Assembly (NCBI GenBank): GCA_003214975.1
Contig: QCKZ01000001.1
Location: forward strand, 1-64,000
DNA: 64,000 nucleotides
Direction: 5' to 3'
Origin: Prochlorococcus sp. AG-412-C21
GTDB taxonomy: Bacteria; Cyanobacteriota; Cyanobacteriia; PCC-6307; Cyanobiaceae
Within the stretch, counting starts at the first letter, position 1. Every line of letters begins with the position of its first letter. The position numbers and the translations under genes are program-made. The notes beneath the pieces were generated by a model that worked only from the letters and a program-made list of their open reading frames with translations, searched no databases and was not told where the DNA came from. Shown one piece after another: positions 23,385-34,690 of this stretch.

Positions 23385-24086
23385 TTATTTAATTTTTTCG
23401 AATTCAATTAGTTTTGAAAAATAAAAAGGAGCTTGATTTAATTTCGTTTTAACCACGTTAAATCCTTTTTCTTTAGCAGCATTAATAATGCCCTTTTCTT
23501 TTAATGTATAAGCTCTTGTAGTTTTACTTGGCCCAGGAAACAATTTACCTATATTTTTTAGAACAGCAAGAACTGGAGTATAAGGAGCAAAGCTAACAAT
23601 TAGTTTTTCTTTGCTTAAATCGCATAGATGTTGGACCATTTCTTCTGCGACCGGTTGAGGATAATGAATAAATACATCTAAACAAACTACAACATCAAAT
23701 AATCCTTTTAATTGTTCTAGATCACATACTTCATATTTGATTTTACCTTGGTTCAAACCTAATTTAATTATGCGTTTCTTTGTTTCTTTAATCATTTCAG
23801 AAGAAATATCGCTTACCTGTAATTCTTTTATACCAAGTCTTAGTAAAGGTATGGATAGACTTCCAACACCACAACCTGCATCACAATAACTTTTTTTTGT
23901 TAGTTCAGGATAATTTTTGATGTATGAGACTACATCATCTACAGTCTTTTGATGTCCTTTCCTAATATTTTTCTGAACTGTATTAATTTCATCAGATTTG
24001 CTATAAATTTTATTCCATCTTTCAAAGCCAGTTCCATTAAAATACTCTCTAACTTCACTTTTTTCGATAATCTTACTTGAATTCAT
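23385..24086 (-). CDS. chlM: Mg-protoporphyrin IX methyltransferase
   Basis: 233 aa SAM methyltransferase; YFNGTGFERWNKIYS, DAGCGVGSLSIPL, CLDVFIHYPQ. Confidence 0.93.
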   Translation of the reverse strand: MNSSKIIEKSEVREYFNGTGFERWNKIYSKSDEINTVQKNIRKGHQKTVDDVVSYIKNYPELTKKSYCDAGCGVGSLSIPLLRLGIKELQVSDISSEMIKETKKRIIKLGLNQGKIKYEVCDLEQLKGLFDVVVCLDVFIHYPQPVAEEMVQHLCDLSKEKLIVSFAPYTPVLAVLKNIGKLFPGPSKTTRAYTLKEKGIINAAKEKGFNVVKTKLNQAPFYFSKLIEFEKIK

Positions 24087-24175
24087 AATACTCTATGAAA
24101 ATTTATTCTTTTTATATTAACCAACTGGCGCTAAATTAATTGCACGCCATTATAGGAAAGAATTGATTTGTTATT

Positions 24176-24712
24176 TTGTCAGAATTGAATTCTAAAGATA
24201 TTTATAAAATCGCTGTCGTAATGGGTAGTGATTCAGATTTAAAAACATTGAAACCAGCTGTAGACATTTTAAGAGAATTTGGAATAAAAACTGAAGTTTG
24301 TATACTTTCTGCCCATAGAACACCTATCGAGATGATGGAATATGCAAAAAATGCAGAATCAGAAAATATAAAAGTAATAATTGCCGGTGCTGGTGGTGCA
24401 GCTCATCTTCCAGGAATGCTGGCATCCATAACTTGCATTCCTGTAATTGGAGTACCAGTAGAAAGTAAGACACTTAAGGGGATTGACTCTCTTTTATCAA
24501 TTGTTCAAATGCCCGCTGGGATACCAGTAGCAACAGTTGCAATTAATGGAGGTCAAAATGCTGGATTATTGGCAATAGAAATGATCAGTTTATTTGATGA
24601 ATCCATAAAGGAAAATTTAAAAGAATTCAGAGCAAATCTTCATACACAGGTAAGAAATAAAAATAGTAAGTTATCAACTATTGGAGCTGACAATTATCTT
24701 CACAATAAATGA
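24176..24712 (+). CDS. purE: N5-carboxyaminoimidazole ribonucleotide mutase
   Basis: 178 aa; VMGSDSDLKTLKPAVDIL, SAHRTP, IAGAGGAAHLPGMLAS; TTG start. Confidence 0.96.
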   Translation: MSELNSKDIYKIAVVMGSDSDLKTLKPAVDILREFGIKTEVCILSAHRTPIEMMEYAKNAESENIKVIIAGAGGAAHLPGMLASITCIPVIGVPVESKTLKGIDSLLSIVQMPAGIPVATVAINGGQNAGLLAIEMISLFDESIKENLKEFRANLHTQVRNKNSKLSTIGADNYLHNK

Positions 24713-24727
24713 ACTTTTATTTTTCTA

Positions 24728-25366
24728 TTAGCCCTTTTTAAGGAAGTTTTCTTGTTTAAGATATTTAATAACTTTTTGAACTGAATCCTTTAAATCTAAC
24801 GAACCTGTATCAACAACAATGTCTGGATTATGAGGAGCTTCATATGGACTAGAAATCCCTGTAAAATCCTTAATTTCACCCAAACGAGCTTTCTTATAAA
24901 GACCTTTGGTATCCCGGTTTTCGCAAACTTTGATATCTGCAGCACAATAAACTTCAATAAAATCTTTAGATCCAATAATTTTTCTCACCTTATCTCTATC
25001 GCTAATAAATGGTGAAACAAATGCTGTAATAGTTATTATCCCAGCATTCATAAATAAATTCGCAACTTCTCCAATTCTTCTTATATTTTCTTCTCTATCT
25101 TCATCGGAAAACCCAAGATCTTTACATAAACCGTGCCTTATATTATCTCCATCCAACACGTAAGTAGAAAAACCATCTAAGTGTAAAACTTCATTTAAAG
25201 CGTTGGCCAAAGTACTTTTACCAGATCCTGATAAACCTGTAAACCAAATAACCATTCCTTTATGACCTCTCATTTTCTCTAACTTATCTCTATCAATAGT
25301 TAAATTGTGCCACTTTATATTGGTTGAATTTGTTTGATCTTGTTCTTTCATTTTTTGCATCATCAA
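24728..25366 (-). CDS. cysC: adenylylsulfate kinase
   Basis: 212 aa; WFTGLSGSGKSTLANAL, LDGDNIRHGLCKDLGFS. Confidence 0.96.
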   Translation of the reverse strand: MMMQKMKEQDQTNSTNIKWHNLTIDRDKLEKMRGHKGMVIWFTGLSGSGKSTLANALNEVLHLDGFSTYVLDGDNIRHGLCKDLGFSDEDREENIRRIGEVANLFMNAGIITITAFVSPFISDRDKVRKIIGSKDFIEVYCAADIKVCENRDTKGLYKKARLGEIKDFTGISSPYEAPHNPDIVVDTGSLDLKDSVQKVIKYLKQENFLKKG

Positions 25367-25393
25367 AATTAAAAACCTATCTTAACCCTTGCT

Positions 25394-25705
25394 TCATAAA
25401 TTATGAAATCCCTCTTTACGAAGAAACTCAATTGATTTCCACACCATATCACCCTGTAACTGGATATTACTATCAATTAATGTACCTCCAGTACCACAAA
25501 AAACTTTAAGTTTTTTAAGCAATTCTTTTAATAAGATTTCATCCTCAGTTCCTAAGCCTTTAATTAAAGTTATCGTCTTGCCCTTTTTACCTTTTTTTTG
25601 TTTTGAAATATTTATTTTTGATCTTTTAGTAAAAGTATCTACCTTGGCTGTTTCTTCAGATTTATTTTCATAATTATCAAATTCGATCCAATTCTTTTTT
25701 CCCAT
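25394..25705 (-). CDS. SUI1/eIF1-family translation initiation factor
   Basis: 103 aa; KGKTITLIKGLG, LLKKLKVFCGTGGTLIDSNIQLQGD. Confidence 0.9.
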   Translation of the reverse strand: MGKKNWIEFDNYENKSEETAKVDTFTKRSKINISKQKKGKKGKTITLIKGLGTEDEILLKELLKKLKVFCGTGGTLIDSNIQLQGDMVWKSIEFLRKEGFHNL

Positions 25706-25752
25706 TATTTTGAATATAATCTATAGTTAGTTAATACTTATTCTATAGAAAA

Positions 25753-26997
25753 GTGGTAAGTACATTTTATCGCAAAGATCAAAATTATAAAAATGACGAT
25801 TTAAATCAACCCTCCAAAGAGGGAAGATTTGGAAAATATGGTGGTCAATACGTTCCTGAAACACTAATGCCTGCACTTTTTGAGCTTGAAACAGCTGCAT
25901 CAAATGCATGGAAAGATAAACTTTTTGTAAAAGAATTAAATCATCTACTTAAGACTTATGTAGGAAGAGAAACACCACTTTATGAAGCCAAAAGACTTAC
26001 TGAACATTACAAAACTAAACAAGCAACTGCAAGAATATGGCTTAAAAGAGAAGATTTAAATCATACTGGTGCTCACAAAATTAATAATGCCCTTGGACAA
26101 GCTTTATTAGCAATAAGAATGGGTAAAAAAAGGATAATTGCAGAAACTGGAGCAGGTCAGCATGGAGTTGCCACGGCTACTGTTTGTGCGAGATTTGGCT
26201 TGAAATGTATTATCTACATGGGTGCTGAGGACATAAAAAGGCAATCCCTCAACGTCTTTAGAATGAAACTGTTAGGAGCTGAAGTTAAAGTTGTAAATTC
26301 TGGAACTGCAACACTTAAAGATGCCACTAGTGAAGCTATTAGAGATTGGGTTTCTAATGTTGAAACCACACACTACATTTTAGGATCTGTTGCGGGCCCA
26401 CACCCTTTCCCAAAAATTGTACGAGATTTTCATGCAGTTATAGGAGAAGAAACTAAAAAACAATGTCAGGAATCGTTTGGATCTTTACCAGATATTTTAC
26501 TTGCTTGTGTAGGTGGGGGATCAAATGCAATGGGACTTTTCCATCCTTTCGTGAAAGAAACATCTGTACGACTAATTGGAGTTGAAGCCGCAGGAAGCGG
26601 AGTTGATACTGACAAACATGCTGCAACTATCACTAAAGGGTCAGTTGGAATTTTGCATGGATCAATGAGTCTTCTTTTACAAGATGATAATGGTCAAGTA
26701 CAAGAAGCTCACTCAATAAGTGCAGGGTTAGATTACCCTGGAGTAGGACCTGAACATAGCCATTTAAAAGATATAGGCAGAGCAGAATATGGATCAGTCA
26801 CAGATCAAGAAGCTTTAGATGCTTTAAAACTTGTTAGTGAACTTGAAGGAATCATACCAGCACTTGAAACATCCCATGCCTTTGCTTGGTTAGATAAATT
26901 ATGCCCTACTCTTGAAAAAAATACTCATATAGTTATAAACTGCTCCGGAAGAGGTGACAAAGATGTTAATACTGTTGCATCTTCATTAGATATTTAA
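25753..26997 (+). CDS. trpB: tryptophan synthase beta subunit
   Basis: 414 aa; [43 protein letters not shown] start. Confidence 0.98.
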   Translation: MVSTFYRKDQNYKNDDLNQPSKEGRFGKYGGQYVPETLMPALFELETAASNAWKDKLFVKELNHLLKTYVGRETPLYEAKRLTEHYKTKQATARIWLKREDLNHTGAHKINNALGQALLAIRMGKKRIIAETGAGQHGVATATVCARFGLKCIIYMGAEDIKRQSLNVFRMKLLGAEVKVVNSGTATLKDATSEAIRDWVSNVETTHYILGSVAGPHPFPKIVRDFHAVIGEETKKQCQESFGSLPDILLACVGGGSNAMGLFHPFVKETSVRLIGVEAAGSGVDTDKHAATITKGSVGILHGSMSLLLQDDNGQVQEAHSISAGLDYPGVGPEHSHLKDIGRAEYGSVTDQEALDALKLVSELEGIIPALETSHAFAWLDKLCPTLEKNTHIVINCSGRGDKDVNTVASSLDI

Positions 26998-27348
26998 TCA
27001 ATACCTAGGAATTGATGGGTCAATATATCTACTCCATCCATCAATACCCTCCTCCAAATTCCATATTTCGCTCACAATATTATTATCTAAGGACCATTGA
27101 CAAAAGTTATAACTTCTTATTCCTGCATGGCAGGTAACAACAATTTCTCTATCTAATAAACCCGCAAATATTTCTTCAACGTATTCAGATGTAACTTTAC
27201 TAATTGGTATATGTAAAAATTCTTTTGAGAAACGAGCTGTTTCCAGCTCTAACTGTTCTCTTACATCAATTAAGACTGGATCTTCTTTCTCAGAATTAAA
27301 CCAATCATTGAGACTAGAAGCATTTATAGATTTTGGATAATTTCCCAA
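26998..27348 (-). CDS. rhodanese-like domain protein
   Basis: 116 aa; VLIDVREQLELE, VVTCHAGIRSYNFCQWSL. Confidence 0.88.
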   Translation of the reverse strand: MGNYPKSINASSLNDWFNSEKEDPVLIDVREQLELETARFSKEFLHIPISKVTSEYVEEIFAGLLDREIVVTCHAGIRSYNFCQWSLDNNIVSEIWNLEEGIDGWSRYIDPSIPRY

Positions 27349-27431
27349 TTGAGAGAATAAATTATGTGTTATTTACAATTTAATAAATTAAGTTGCAGGA
27401 GTAAATTTATTGTTAAAAATAAAAATAAACA

Positions 27432-28910
27432 TTGAGAATGAAACTTAAAGTAGTAGCAATAATACTATTATTATCTTTATTACTTATTTTTGGTTTTAAA
27501 AAAATTTCTGCCAATAAAAATAAGTCGCAAAGTAGCAATATTGAGCAACTAAATATATTTAAATATTTACCAAAAGATAATAATAAATTATTATTCATTT
27601 CAAATTTGGATATTTCTAATATTATTAATAATATTGAAAACGATAAAAATCCAAAAAATCAGGCTAACTTTGTTTTAATAAAAGATTCATTTTTAGATTA
27701 CTTAGGTATAGATCTAGGCAACAATAAATTAGACGATGTTTATAATAATGAACTTGTAATTTCAACTTTTGAGAATAATAAAAAGAATAATGATGATATT
27801 TTGATAGTTTTTAAAATTAAGCCAGAAAAAAACCTAGATGATATATTGCATCTGTCCAAACAAATTGATCAGACTAATGAAATAATACCAATTTATAGAG
27901 AAAATAAAATAAATTTTCTTAACTTCATATATCGTACCGAAGATAATTATATTATTGCTTCTTCAGATAAGAAATTAATAGTAAATAGTATTTACTCTAG
28001 TTCTAATTATAAAGAAAAAAAATTTAAATATGAGAGAGAACTTTCTGAACTAAAAAACAAAAGAAATATATTATTTACAAAGAAATTTGGAAAAAGTATA
28101 TTTTTTAATAATGAAATATTTACTGAGAAAAATGACGATGTTATAGCTACAACTTTTGACTTAAAAAATAAACATTTGATTTTAAAATCATATTTACTAA
28201 ATAATAAAAAAAATCTTAATATTATTGCTTACGATAATCTAATAAATAAAGAAAATACGAATAAAGATAATCCTCAAGTTTCAATCTTTAGTGATATGAA
28301 AAATTTTGACAAATATCTAAAACCTTTAATAAACGATTTTGAAAACAGTTTTTTTGAAGATTTTAATCAAAAAGCAAATAAAAATATCTTAATTCTCAAT
28401 TCAAATAAAGACTGGATTATTACATTTAAAAAAAATACTGAAGATCAACTTGATTTAAGTGATATGAAAAAAATAAAAGATTTCAACAAATACACTTTGA
28501 AAAAAAATGAAGATATTTACTCGATATATTCCAAAGAAATTCTTGAAGAAAAAGACGATGTAATAAAACAATTAACTTATGAAAATATCTATTCAATAGA
28601 ATCAGGAGGGCTACAATTCATAAGTAATTATTTAATTGATCGTAAAAAACTAGAAACAATCTCAAAAGAATTTTTTAACCTCAAAAGTAATAAAGATAAA
28701 TCTGCTTTTTTTTATACAAAAGTAAATATCAACAATAAAGGTAATGTTTCTAATAACATTGAATATTTTTCTTTTTTAGAGGATCTTAATTTCCTTTTAA
28801 GAAACATTTTAAAAATATCAAATGAAGAATTTCTAGAAATCGCGAAACAATCTATTCCCGAAAAAAATCCAATCCTTTACACAGAAAACAGTTTCAAAAT
28901 ACTTGAATAA
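27432..28910 (+). CDS. conserved-type hypothetical protein with N-terminal TM anchor (possibly DUF3352-like)
   Basis: 492-codon ORF with hydrophobic N-terminus (VVAIILLLSLLLIFGF), then a Lys/Asn/Ile-rich soluble domain. Confidence 0.65.
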   Translation: MRMKLKVVAIILLLSLLLIFGFKKISANKNKSQSSNIEQLNIFKYLPKDNNKLLFISNLDISNIINNIENDKNPKNQANFVLIKDSFLDYLGIDLGNNKLDDVYNNELVISTFENNKKNNDDILIVFKIKPEKNLDDILHLSKQIDQTNEIIPIYRENKINFLNFIYRTEDNYIIASSDKKLIVNSIYSSSNYKEKKFKYERELSELKNKRNILFTKKFGKSIFFNNEIFTEKNDDVIATTFDLKNKHLILKSYLLNNKKNLNIIAYDNLINKENTNKDNPQVSIFSDMKNFDKYLKPLINDFENSFFEDFNQKANKNILILNSNKDWIITFKKNTEDQLDLSDMKKIKDFNKYTLKKNEDIYSIYSKEILEEKDDVIKQLTYENIYSIESGGLQFISNYLIDRKKLETISKEFFNLKSNKDKSAFFYTKVNINNKGNVSNNIEYFSFLEDLNFLLRNILKISNEEFLEIAKQSIPEKNPILYTENSFKILE

Positions 28911-29031
28911 TTTCTTTTAAATGAGCTCAAAAAATAAGCAAACTAAATTTTTTAGAAATTAATAACTTGTGGTTAATTAAAAATTATTTGACTATCTTTA
29001 ATCTATAAGTATTGGATACTGAATTAAGAAA

Positions 29032-30177
29032 TTGGATAGCAACAAACTAAATTTAAAGCCAGGATTAGAGGGTGTCCCAGTTACTAATTCATCCATATGT
29101 GATATTAACGGTAACAAAGGTAAATTATTGTATAGAGGCTACTCGATAGAAGAATTATCCCAAAAAAGCAGTTTTTTAGAAACTGCTTATCTATTAATTT
29201 GGGGTGAATTACCCACAGCTATTCAACTTAGAGATTTTGAACAGGAAGTTCAGATGCATCGCAGGTTAAGTTTTAGAGTCAGAGACATGATGAAATGTTT
29301 CCCTGCGACAGGTCATCCTATGGACGCTCTTCAATCTAGTGCGGCTTCTTTGGGCCTTTTTTATTCACGTCGAGCAATAGATGATCCTAATTACATATAT
29401 AACGCTGTGATAAGACTAATAGCAAAAATACCCACTATGATCGCAGCGTTTCAACTTATTAGAAAAGGCCAGGACCCCATTCAGCCTAGAGATGATTTAA
29501 CGTACTCCTCAAATTTTCTATATATGCTAACTGAAAAAGAACAAGATCCAATAGCTGCGAAAGTTTTCGATAGGTGTTTAATTTTACATGCCGAACATAG
29601 TTTAAACGCTAGTACATTTAGCGCCAGAGTAACTGCAAGCACTCTTACAGACCCATATGCAGTTATCGCCTCTGCAGTAGGCACATTGGCTGGTCCTCTT
29701 CATGGAGGGGCTAATGAAGATGTTATTGCGATGTTAGAGGAAATCGAAACTCCAGAAAAAGCAGCTTCTTTTTTAGAAAACGCAATAAAAAATAAAAGTA
29801 AGATAATGGGCTTTGGTCATAGAGAATATAAAGTCAAAGATCCAAGAGCAATTATTCTTCAAAAACTGGCAGAAGAACTTTTTATTAGATTTGGAGCAGA
29901 TAAAATGTATGAAGTTGCCAAAAGATTAGAGGCAGAGGCGATACCAAGACTTGGACCAAAAGGTATATTTCCAAACGTCGACTTTTATTCTGGCCTTGTT
30001 TATAGGAAACTTGGTATTCCTCGTGATTTATTTACTCCAATTTTTGCCATATCCAGAGTCGCTGGTTGGTTAGCTCACTGGAGAGAGCAACTTGGAGCAA
30101 ATAGAATTTTTAGACCATCACAAATTTATACCGGTTCAGCACCTAGAGATTGGATTAGCTTAGAAAATCGAGAATAA
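29032..30177 (+). CDS. gltA: citrate synthase
   Basis: 381 aa; LLYRGYSIEELS, GPLHGGANEDVI, MGFGHREYKVKDPRA; TTG start. Confidence 0.97.
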   Translation: MDSNKLNLKPGLEGVPVTNSSICDINGNKGKLLYRGYSIEELSQKSSFLETAYLLIWGELPTAIQLRDFEQEVQMHRRLSFRVRDMMKCFPATGHPMDALQSSAASLGLFYSRRAIDDPNYIYNAVIRLIAKIPTMIAAFQLIRKGQDPIQPRDDLTYSSNFLYMLTEKEQDPIAAKVFDRCLILHAEHSLNASTFSARVTASTLTDPYAVIASAVGTLAGPLHGGANEDVIAMLEEIETPEKAASFLENAIKNKSKIMGFGHREYKVKDPRAIILQKLAEELFIRFGADKMYEVAKRLEAEAIPRLGPKGIFPNVDFYSGLVYRKLGIPRDLFTPIFAISRVAGWLAHWREQLGANRIFRPSQIYTGSAPRDWISLENRE

Positions 30178-30252
30178 TATTTGCAGCTTTTTATAAAAAA
30201 CACACATATTGTTTGTAACGAGTTAATGTATTAAGTAAATAACATCAAAACT

Positions 30253-31371
30253 TTGGAATACGGATTAGATCTCGAATATAGTTTTAATGAATTCTTAAAA
30301 GGATTTGGCCTTTCTAGTGAAATTGCTCATATAATTTGGCTCCCTTTACCTATGCTTTTGGTTTTGGTTGCTGCAGTTGTTGGAGTTTTAGTAACAGTTT
30401 GGCTTGAAAGAAAGATATCTGCTGCTGCACAACAAAGAATTGGCCCTGAATATGCAGGAGCGCTTGGCGTACTACAACCAATTGCGGATGGTCTTAAGTT
30501 ATTAGTCAAAGAGGATATTATTCCCGACAAAGCAGATGGAATTCTTTTCACAGCGGGGCCTGTATTAGTTCTTGTCCCAGTTATTCTCTCCTGGCTAATT
30601 GTTCCTTTTGGACAAAACCTGATTATAAGTAATGTTGGTATTGGAATTTTTCTTTGGATTGCTTTAAGTAGTATCCAACCAATAGGTCTTCTTATGAGCG
30701 GATACGCCTCAAATAACAAATATTCATTATTAGGAGGATTAAGAGCTGCTGCTCAGTCTATAAGTTACGAAATACCATTAGCATTATCTGTACTAGCTAT
30801 TGTGTTAATGACAAATTCTCTAAGTACTATAGATATTGTTAACCAACAAAACGGTGCTGGTATCCTAAGTTGGAATATTTGGAGACAACCAGTTGGGTTT
30901 ATAGTCTTTTGGATTTGTGCTCTTGCAGAATGCGAAAGACTTCCATTTGACTTACCTGAAGCTGAAGAAGAATTAGTTGCGGGCTATCAAACTGAATATG
31001 CAGGAATGAAATTTGCATTATTTTACCTTGGTAGCTATATTAATTTGATTCTTTCAGCATTATTAGTATCAATACTTTATTTAGGTGGATGGGGTTTTCC
31101 GATTCCAGTAGAAGTAATAGCTAAGGTACTTAATTTGCCTATCAATGCACCCGTCATACAAGTTTTCACTGCATCAATAGGAATTGTAATGACTGTTTTA
31201 AAAGCATATCTCTTAGTTTTCATTGCAATATTATTACGTTGGACAACACCTAGAGTAAGAATCGATCAACTTTTAGATCTAGGATGGAAGTTTCTTCTTC
31301 CAATTTCTCTTGCTAATCTTTTGTTAACTGCAGGCTTAAAACTTACCTTTCCTCAATTCTTTGGTGGCTAA
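30253..31371 (+). CDS. ndhA: NAD(P)H-quinone oxidoreductase subunit 1
   Basis: 372 aa; [44 protein letters not shown]. Confidence 0.98.
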   Translation: MEYGLDLEYSFNEFLKGFGLSSEIAHIIWLPLPMLLVLVAAVVGVLVTVWLERKISAAAQQRIGPEYAGALGVLQPIADGLKLLVKEDIIPDKADGILFTAGPVLVLVPVILSWLIVPFGQNLIISNVGIGIFLWIALSSIQPIGLLMSGYASNNKYSLLGGLRAAAQSISYEIPLALSVLAIVLMTNSLSTIDIVNQQNGAGILSWNIWRQPVGFIVFWICALAECERLPFDLPEAEEELVAGYQTEYAGMKFALFYLGSYINLILSALLVSILYLGGWGFPIPVEVIAKVLNLPINAPVIQVFTASIGIVMTVLKAYLLVFIAILLRWTTPRVRIDQLLDLGWKFLLPISLANLLLTAGLKLTFPQFFGG

Positions 31372-31440
31372 ATTTAGGTACATATACTGAAATTTAGAAT
31401 TAATACACTAAACTAAAATAAATGAGTAAATTCTTCACAA

Positions 31441-32067
31441 ATGAAAAATTTCCTTCAACAAGTAAATAGCTATATTAAAGAGGCCCTTAGTGCTGGCAAA
31501 TATTTATATAATGGCTTATCGGTAACTTTTGATCATCTTCGAAGAAGACCTGTTACTGTCCAATATCCATATGAAAAACTAATACCCTCAGAGAGATATA
31601 GAGGAAGGATACACTATGAATTCGATAAATGTATAGCTTGTGAAGTTTGTGTAAGAGTATGTCCCATAAATCTACCAGTAGTTGACTGGGTTATGAATAA
31701 AGAAACAAAAAAAAAGGAGCTTAGAAATTATTCAATAGATTTTGGAGTTTGTATATTCTGTGGAAATTGTGTTGAATATTGTCCTACCAATTGTCTATCA
31801 ATGACCGAAGAATATGAATTAGCTGCTTTCGACAGGCACAGTTTAAATTTTGATAATGTCGCACTTGGTAGACTTCCTACAAACGTTACAACAGATCCAT
31901 CAGTAAAACCATTAAGAGAACTTACCTATCTTCCTAAAGGTGTCATGGACCCTCATGAAATCCCAGCTTCAGATACTAGAGTTGGTAAATTACCTGAAGA
32001 AGTCTATGATTGGATGAGACCAGAATCCAATGAAAATAAAGATAAAGTTTCTAATCCAAACAATTAA
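31441..32067 (+). CDS. ndhI: NAD(P)H-quinone oxidoreductase subunit I
   Basis: 208 aa; two 4Fe-4S motifs [16 protein letters not shown] and [16 protein letters not shown]. Confidence 0.98.
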   Translation: MKNFLQQVNSYIKEALSAGKYLYNGLSVTFDHLRRRPVTVQYPYEKLIPSERYRGRIHYEFDKCIACEVCVRVCPINLPVVDWVMNKETKKKELRNYSIDFGVCIFCGNCVEYCPTNCLSMTEEYELAAFDRHSLNFDNVALGRLPTNVTTDPSVKPLRELTYLPKGVMDPHEIPASDTRVGKLPEEVYDWMRPESNENKDKVSNPNN

Positions 32068-32080
32068 TTTCCATTAATTT

Positions 32081-32680
32081 ATGTCCATTGCAATAACAAC
32101 TCAAATTATTTGTTTTTCAGTTTTATCTTTAGTTATCCTTATTGGAGCACTTGGTGTTGTATTGCTAGAAAGTATTGTTTATTCAGCCTTTCTTCTAGGA
32201 GGAGTTTTCATGAGTGTTGCGGGATTATATCTTCTTTTGAATGCAAGTTTTGTTGCTGCAGCACAAGTTTTAGTTTATGTAGGTGCAGTTAATGTATTAA
32301 TAATCTTTGCAATAATGCTAGTCAATAAAAAAGAAGATTTAAAGCCCATCAGTGACATTAAATCGAGAAGAATCATATCAACATCAATATGTTTAACCCT
32401 TCTAAGCCTTTTAATAAGAGTTGACTTGACTAATGTATGGAGCCTATCAAGTCCTCAAAACTCTATAGGAGAAGAATCAACTATCAGAATTGGTGAACAT
32501 TTATTTAGTGATTATCTACTCCCATTTGAAGTAGCATCAGTTTTACTTTTAATGGCAATGATTGGAGCTATTGTTTTAGCTAGAAGAGATGTAATGAGCA
32601 AGGATATTTCCACTGGATTACCGGTTGATCAAGAGTTAATTGAAAAATCATCAGAACCATTACTTACAAATAAAAATTAA
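32081..32680 (+). CDS. ndhG: NAD(P)H-quinone oxidoreductase subunit 6
   Basis: 199 aa; FVAAAQVLVYVGAVNVLIIFAIMLV. Confidence 0.96.
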   Translation: MSIAITTQIICFSVLSLVILIGALGVVLLESIVYSAFLLGGVFMSVAGLYLLLNASFVAAAQVLVYVGAVNVLIIFAIMLVNKKEDLKPISDIKSRRIISTSICLTLLSLLIRVDLTNVWSLSSPQNSIGEESTIRIGEHLFSDYLLPFEVASVLLLMAMIGAIVLARRDVMSKDISTGLPVDQELIEKSSEPLLTNKN

Positions 32681-32695
32681 CCTTTCACTTTTCTT

Positions 32696-33019
32696 ATGAT
32701 GAATTTAGAATCAATTCCTATTCAAGCATTTTTAATAGTATCTTCAGCACTATTCTGTATTGGGATTTGGGGATTATTAAATAGCAGAAATGCAGTTAGA
32801 GTTCTTATGAGCATTGAGTTAATGCTCAATGCAGTAAATATAAACTTAATAACGTTTTCTTCCTATGTTGACAATAATTTAATTCAAGGACAAGTTTTTA
32901 CAATTTTTGTTATTACTGTTGCGGCAGCAGAAGCAGCAGTTGGGTTAGCTATATTGTTATCTCTCTACAGAAATAGAGTAACTGTAGATATGGAAAGTTT
33001 TAATTTATTAAAATGGTAA
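32696..33019 (+). CDS. ndhE: NAD(P)H-quinone oxidoreductase subunit 4L
   Basis: 107 aa; SIELMLNAVNINLI, AAAEAAVGLAI. Confidence 0.97.
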   Translation: MMNLESIPIQAFLIVSSALFCIGIWGLLNSRNAVRVLMSIELMLNAVNINLITFSSYVDNNLIQGQVFTIFVITVAAAEAAVGLAILLSLYRNRVTVDMESFNLLKW

Positions 33020-33028
33020 AACCACTAA

Positions 33029-33940
33029 ATGAAACTTTCATTAGTGCTTATTATATATCGTTCAGATAGTTCTATAGCTCAAGAGGCTTCTAAATTCTGT
33101 GAAGAAGTCCTCAAAACTAAAAATATAAAATCAAAAAGAATTCAAAGTGATTTTCACAGAGATGAAATTGTAAAACATCTTTATAATCTAGAATTACAAC
33201 CAAATATTGGCATAGTTCTTGGAGGAGATGGAACCTTTCTAAAATGTGCAAATGCTTTAGCTGATTATGATATTCCTTTGTTGAGCATTAATATTGGTGG
33301 TAATCTGGGTTTCCTTACTCAAGAAAAAGATTTTTTGTTTGACAAATCTTTTATTGAAATCCTTGAAAACGAAGAATATAAAATTGACTTTCGTAATAGA
33401 TTAAATTGTAATGTTTTTATTAATGGAACAAGTTCTGAGAAAAAGATTATAAAAAGCTACGATGCCTTAAATGATTTTTATTTTAAATCTGTTGAAGAGG
33501 ATATTTCTCCAACCAACCAAATAGAAATTGAAATAGATAACGAGAAGGTGAATGAATACAAAGGTGATGGATTAATCATATCTACATCTACTGGTTCAAC
33601 AGCCTACTCAATGGCTGCAGGGGGGCCAATAGTGCACCCTAATATTGATGCAATGATAATTAACCCTATATGCCCGATGAGTTTGGCTAGTAGACCAATA
33701 GTTATACCTAATACAAGTAAGGTAATCATAAAACCTGTAAAAAAAAGTAAAGGGGAAATTAAATTATGGAGAGACGGGTCAAAATGTATGACCATTAAGG
33801 AAAATTATTATTGTGAGATCAAAAAAGGGCAATCGCCCTGCAAAATAATAAAGTTTAAAAAAAGCACAAGTTACTATAGTACCTTAATAAAAAAATTAGA
33901 TTGGAAAGGTGATTTATCTCAAAAAAATTTCGAAAATTAA
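33029..33940 (+). CDS. nadK: NAD kinase
   Basis: 303 aa; [36 protein letters not shown]. Confidence 0.95.
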   Translation: MKLSLVLIIYRSDSSIAQEASKFCEEVLKTKNIKSKRIQSDFHRDEIVKHLYNLELQPNIGIVLGGDGTFLKCANALADYDIPLLSINIGGNLGFLTQEKDFLFDKSFIEILENEEYKIDFRNRLNCNVFINGTSSEKKIIKSYDALNDFYFKSVEEDISPTNQIEIEIDNEKVNEYKGDGLIISTSTGSTAYSMAAGGPIVHPNIDAMIINPICPMSLASRPIVIPNTSKVIIKPVKKSKGEIKLWRDGSKCMTIKENYYCEIKKGQSPCKIIKFKKSTSYYSTLIKKLDWKGDLSQKNFEN

Positions 33941-34438
33941 ATGGCCTTAGAAATAGAAAGAAGATTTCTTATAAAAAATGATAATTGGAAAGAATTCATA
34001 AATAAAAAAATTGATATTGAACAAGGATATTTATCCAAAAGTTTAGATGGTTGGATTATTAGGGTAAGGCTTATAGGCAAAAACTCTAAAATTGCACTTA
34101 AAAAACATATCAAAGGCTTTACCAACTTTGAATTTGAATACTCCATTCCACGAAGCGATGCTGAAACAATAATGTCAAATCTTTCCAATACAATTAAAAA
34201 AGATAGATACTTTCTAGAAATTGAAAAAAAGTCTTGGATTATAGATTGCTTTAAAGAAAATAATTATCCACTTAAAATTGCAGAAATTGAACTTTCTAAT
34301 GAAGAGGAAGATTTAATTATTCCATCTTTCATTTCAAGAGAAATTACTGGGCTGACCCATTACTCCAATTTCAGTCTTGCTAAAAATCCTTTTTCAGAGT
34401 GGAAAGAAGAATTTTTAACAACTTTTAAAAGTGACTAG
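33941..34438 (+). CDS. CYTH-domain (triphosphate tunnel metalloenzyme) protein
   Basis: 165 aa; EIERRFLIKND, QGYLSK, IRVRLIG; starts immediately after the nadK stop. Confidence 0.88.
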   Translation: MALEIERRFLIKNDNWKEFINKKIDIEQGYLSKSLDGWIIRVRLIGKNSKIALKKHIKGFTNFEFEYSIPRSDAETIMSNLSNTIKKDRYFLEIEKKSWIIDCFKENNYPLKIAEIELSNEEEDLIIPSFISREITGLTHYSNFSLAKNPFSEWKEEFLTTFKSD

Positions 34439-34501
34439 TCAGAGGAACCACTCATCCTTTATATTTTCTTTATATTTAAGCAAAGTATTTTTTTTCTTCA
34501 G

Positions 34502-34690
34502 ATGTATGGTCTTTACGACAAAGAAGGAATATTGAGATTTGTTGATTCAGACAAAGATGCTTGCATAGCATATGCTGAACTCTTCGAATTAGGTTCTACA
34601 AATTATTGTCTAATGGATTTGGCAAATGATACAAAAAAAGTAAAGGGTAATACTAATCTTAATCAGAGTCTGGGAGTGTACAACAATTAA
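34502..34690 (+). CDS. small hypothetical protein
   Basis: 62 aa (MYGLYDKEGILRFVDSDKDACIAYAELFELG...); 3' end overlaps the convergent LuxR-type gene by 32 bp. Confidence 0.6.
   Translation: MYGLYDKEGILRFVDSDKDACIAYAELFELGSTNYCLMDLANDTKKVKGNTNLNQSLGVYNN

Noticed and set aside
29166-29188. 9-bp hairpin AAGCAGTTT-TTTAG-AAACTGCTT in gltA
   Set aside because: Arm length is within chance expectation for 64 kb across loop sizes; weaker than the menF hairpin.
30327-30719. 130-aa minus-strand ORF
   Set aside because: Antisense to ndhA; composition looks like a shadow of a membrane-protein gene.
32110-32292. 60-aa overlapping plus ORF with Cys/Ser-rich composition
   Set aside because: Out-of-frame shadow inside ndhG.
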